Assembly: GCF_000237925.1 (NCBI RefSeq) | Contig: NW_017386026.1 | Span: forward strand, 806,001-870,000 | Reading direction: 5' to 3' | Origin: Schistosoma mansoni | Taxonomy: Eukaryota; Platyhelminthes; Trematoda; Strigeidida; Schistosomatidae | Length of the DNA stretch: 64,000 nt | Part shown: piece after piece, positions 63,001 through 64,000 of the stretch | How the letters are laid out: the number at the start of each line of letters is the position of its first letter | Numbering within the stretch: the stretch's first letter is position 1 | The notes under the pieces: model-generated | Databases searched by the model: none | What the model was told of the DNA's origin: nothing | What the model saw: only the letters and a program-made list of their open reading frames with translations | Position numbers and translations under genes: made by a program

Positions 63001-63850
63001 TCCACCATCTCAAAAGCATTTCCTATTTACTGGTGTTGTGTTCTCTGAACTAATTGGTTCAATTATTAAGTTATAATCGTCGTTTTATATGAAATCATTC
63101 TGAAGGTTATTTCAGTGATATAATGTGTTCTCTTGTCCTTGTTCTCCCATTTGTTATCTTGTTGGATTGGTTTCAGGTAATCGATTGACCTACCGGTATG
63201 TATCTATAGGCCAGATTTATAACAATATGTTTATTGATTGTCTGCTGATGCGAACATGATGTTGCCATCAGTTCTCTGAGTTTTCTGGAATAACGCGGTG
63301 GTATTGTTCAGTACAACAATGAAATAGTTGTCATTAAACCATCTAACTCAGAGTCAATAAAGCATCCACCTGAAGTAGTACATCACCTGCATCATTTCAG
63401 AAGCTTCAAATCTTATGACGGACATGTTCACATGCGTTGGTTGTGTTATGTTATAAGTCCTAGTGAAGTCCAAAGAACCAGTTAAACCTATTCCATTTAT
63501 TTAAAATGACAGTTGAGTAATAATTCTTAAGCGAATAATCCTATTGATGACTGTGTAAGTTTATGCGACATCGGATTCGGTTAACCTAAATATATTCATT
63601 GAATTGGGAATTGTAAAGAATTATTTACATTCTCAGATACAATTCTCAGCTGATGATTCATTTAAAACTATACTGTAATAAAATATACATAATTTTTCAG
63701 CAAGTAATTTCATCCAAGAAACCAATTATACCAACTCCAAACATGGATATGTTTCAAGTGAATGCAGATAAAAATAATTATATTTCCAAAACAGCTCGAT
63801 CAACTTCAAGCAAGCTAACATTTAATAAAAGACCACATTCGGTTGCATCT
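57024..63850 (+). CDS. Unrecognised gene, at least three exons, 3' end outside window
   Basis: Exon 1 (57024-57117) gives MSIVLESQPYAIYPIVFNPY and KVPSYKRLATF. Exon 2 (60776-61056) gives SDIPFKELHETSTDNHSSDK to KTIKKQLQDRSEIGNNWLL and INLIPR. Exon 3 (63701-63850) gives QVISSKKPIIPTPNMDMFQV to FNKRPHSVAS. Splice sites are GTAAGT, TTTAAG, GTAAGT, TTTTTCAG and GTAAGT, and all junctions are in phase (175 residues so far). An acceptor-like CCCTTTAG lies four bases before the ATG, so trans-splicing or a 5' UTR intron is possible. The protein is Lys/Ser-rich with no signal peptide, membrane segment or domain that I recognise. The last donor shows that coding continues past 64000. Confidence 0.7.
61396..61530 (-). 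repeat. RTE-LINE 3'-end fragment
   Basis: Contains CAGTCAGTTACAACG, CGTACGTACGTACATCAG and CATACCACATTAGCACAGAG. The inverse order occurs at the 3' end of the LINE at 22505-23910 (about 23790-23910). It lies in intron 2 of the unrecognised gene. Confidence 0.6.
62700..63030. mobile_element. Inverted pair of Penelope 3'-end fragments around a gap
   Basis: Left arm 62707-62734 (GATGTTGGTTTGTTCTCTG and on) is the reverse complement of right arm 62948-62976 (CCAGCTCAGAGAACAAACC and on). Between them lie 200 N (62735-62934). Both match the Penelope-like 3' end at 2688-2790. Confidence 0.7.
62735..62934. other. Assembly gap (200 N) in a palindrome
   Basis: Placeholder run of N; frames crossing it are artefacts. 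Confidence 0.95.
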
Positions 63851-64000
63851 GTAAGTTGGTTAATTTTGGATTTTAAATTAATTGTAGTCAACATCAAGGT
63901 GCGTCAAGTGTCAAATATGTTAGGTGTTCTAAAAAAAGCAAAGTTAAGAAATGATACGTCTCGCTTCAGTATTTGTTGAATAAAAATAAACACAGTGGTA

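Noticed and set aside
1-64000. CRISPR arrays, bacterial operons, rRNA genes
   Set aside because: Nothing of the kind is visible; the sequence is eukaryotic, with introns and retroelements.

Overview
The window looks like nuclear DNA of a blood fluke (Schistosoma). The basis is AT-rich sequence, genes split by both very short and multi-kilobase introns, three flatworm-like host genes, and a repeat set that matches schistosomes as I know them: hammerhead-ribozyme SINE-like repeats of the Sm-alpha type, RTE-clade and CR1-clade LINEs, a Penelope-like element with a GIY-YIG domain, and Ty3/gypsy fossils. No search was run, so the species is left open.

Layout. 1-7.8 kb: a MyoD-family bHLH gene on the minus strand (exons 5505-7811 and 414-1148). 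7.8-13.1 kb: mostly unannotatable sequence with repeat scraps. 13.1-17.65 kb: a broken Ty3/gypsy element on the minus strand. 19.35-20.5 kb: a decayed ORF1-like region. 21.06-21.97 kb: DNAJC9 (plus strand, three exons). 22.5-25.9 kb: an internally deleted RTE LINE, a gypsy scrap, and a Penelope-like element whose parts lie head to head. 26.75-36.54 kb: CDC123 on the minus strand, which I could follow through 11 exons in consistent phase. Its third intron holds a nearly full-length RTE LINE, which is itself interrupted by a 574-bp SINE with a tRNA-Gly-like head. 39.3-43.1 kb: CR1-clade LINE and another LINE fragment. 43.2-44.05 kb: a doubtful gene. 45.6-46.6 kb: an orphan gag-like ORF. 49.8-56.9 kb: a cluster of hammerhead-bearing SINE-like repeats, two of them with a 410-nt period between successive cleavage sites. 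57.0-63.85 kb: an unrecognised plus-strand gene with at least three exons that runs out of the window.

The host genes are unrelated in job: myogenic transcription (MyoD), histone/HSP70 co-chaperone (DNAJC9) and eIF2 assembly (CDC123). There is no operon logic. The most interesting signal is the ribozyme-bearing repeat cluster. Two separate loci carry more than one unit in direct tandem with an identical 410-nt spacing between predicted self-cleavage sites. In one locus a sense block begins at such a site and a long inverted arm precedes it, all between probable target-site duplications. Both assembly gaps (200 N each) sit between inverted repeat arms.
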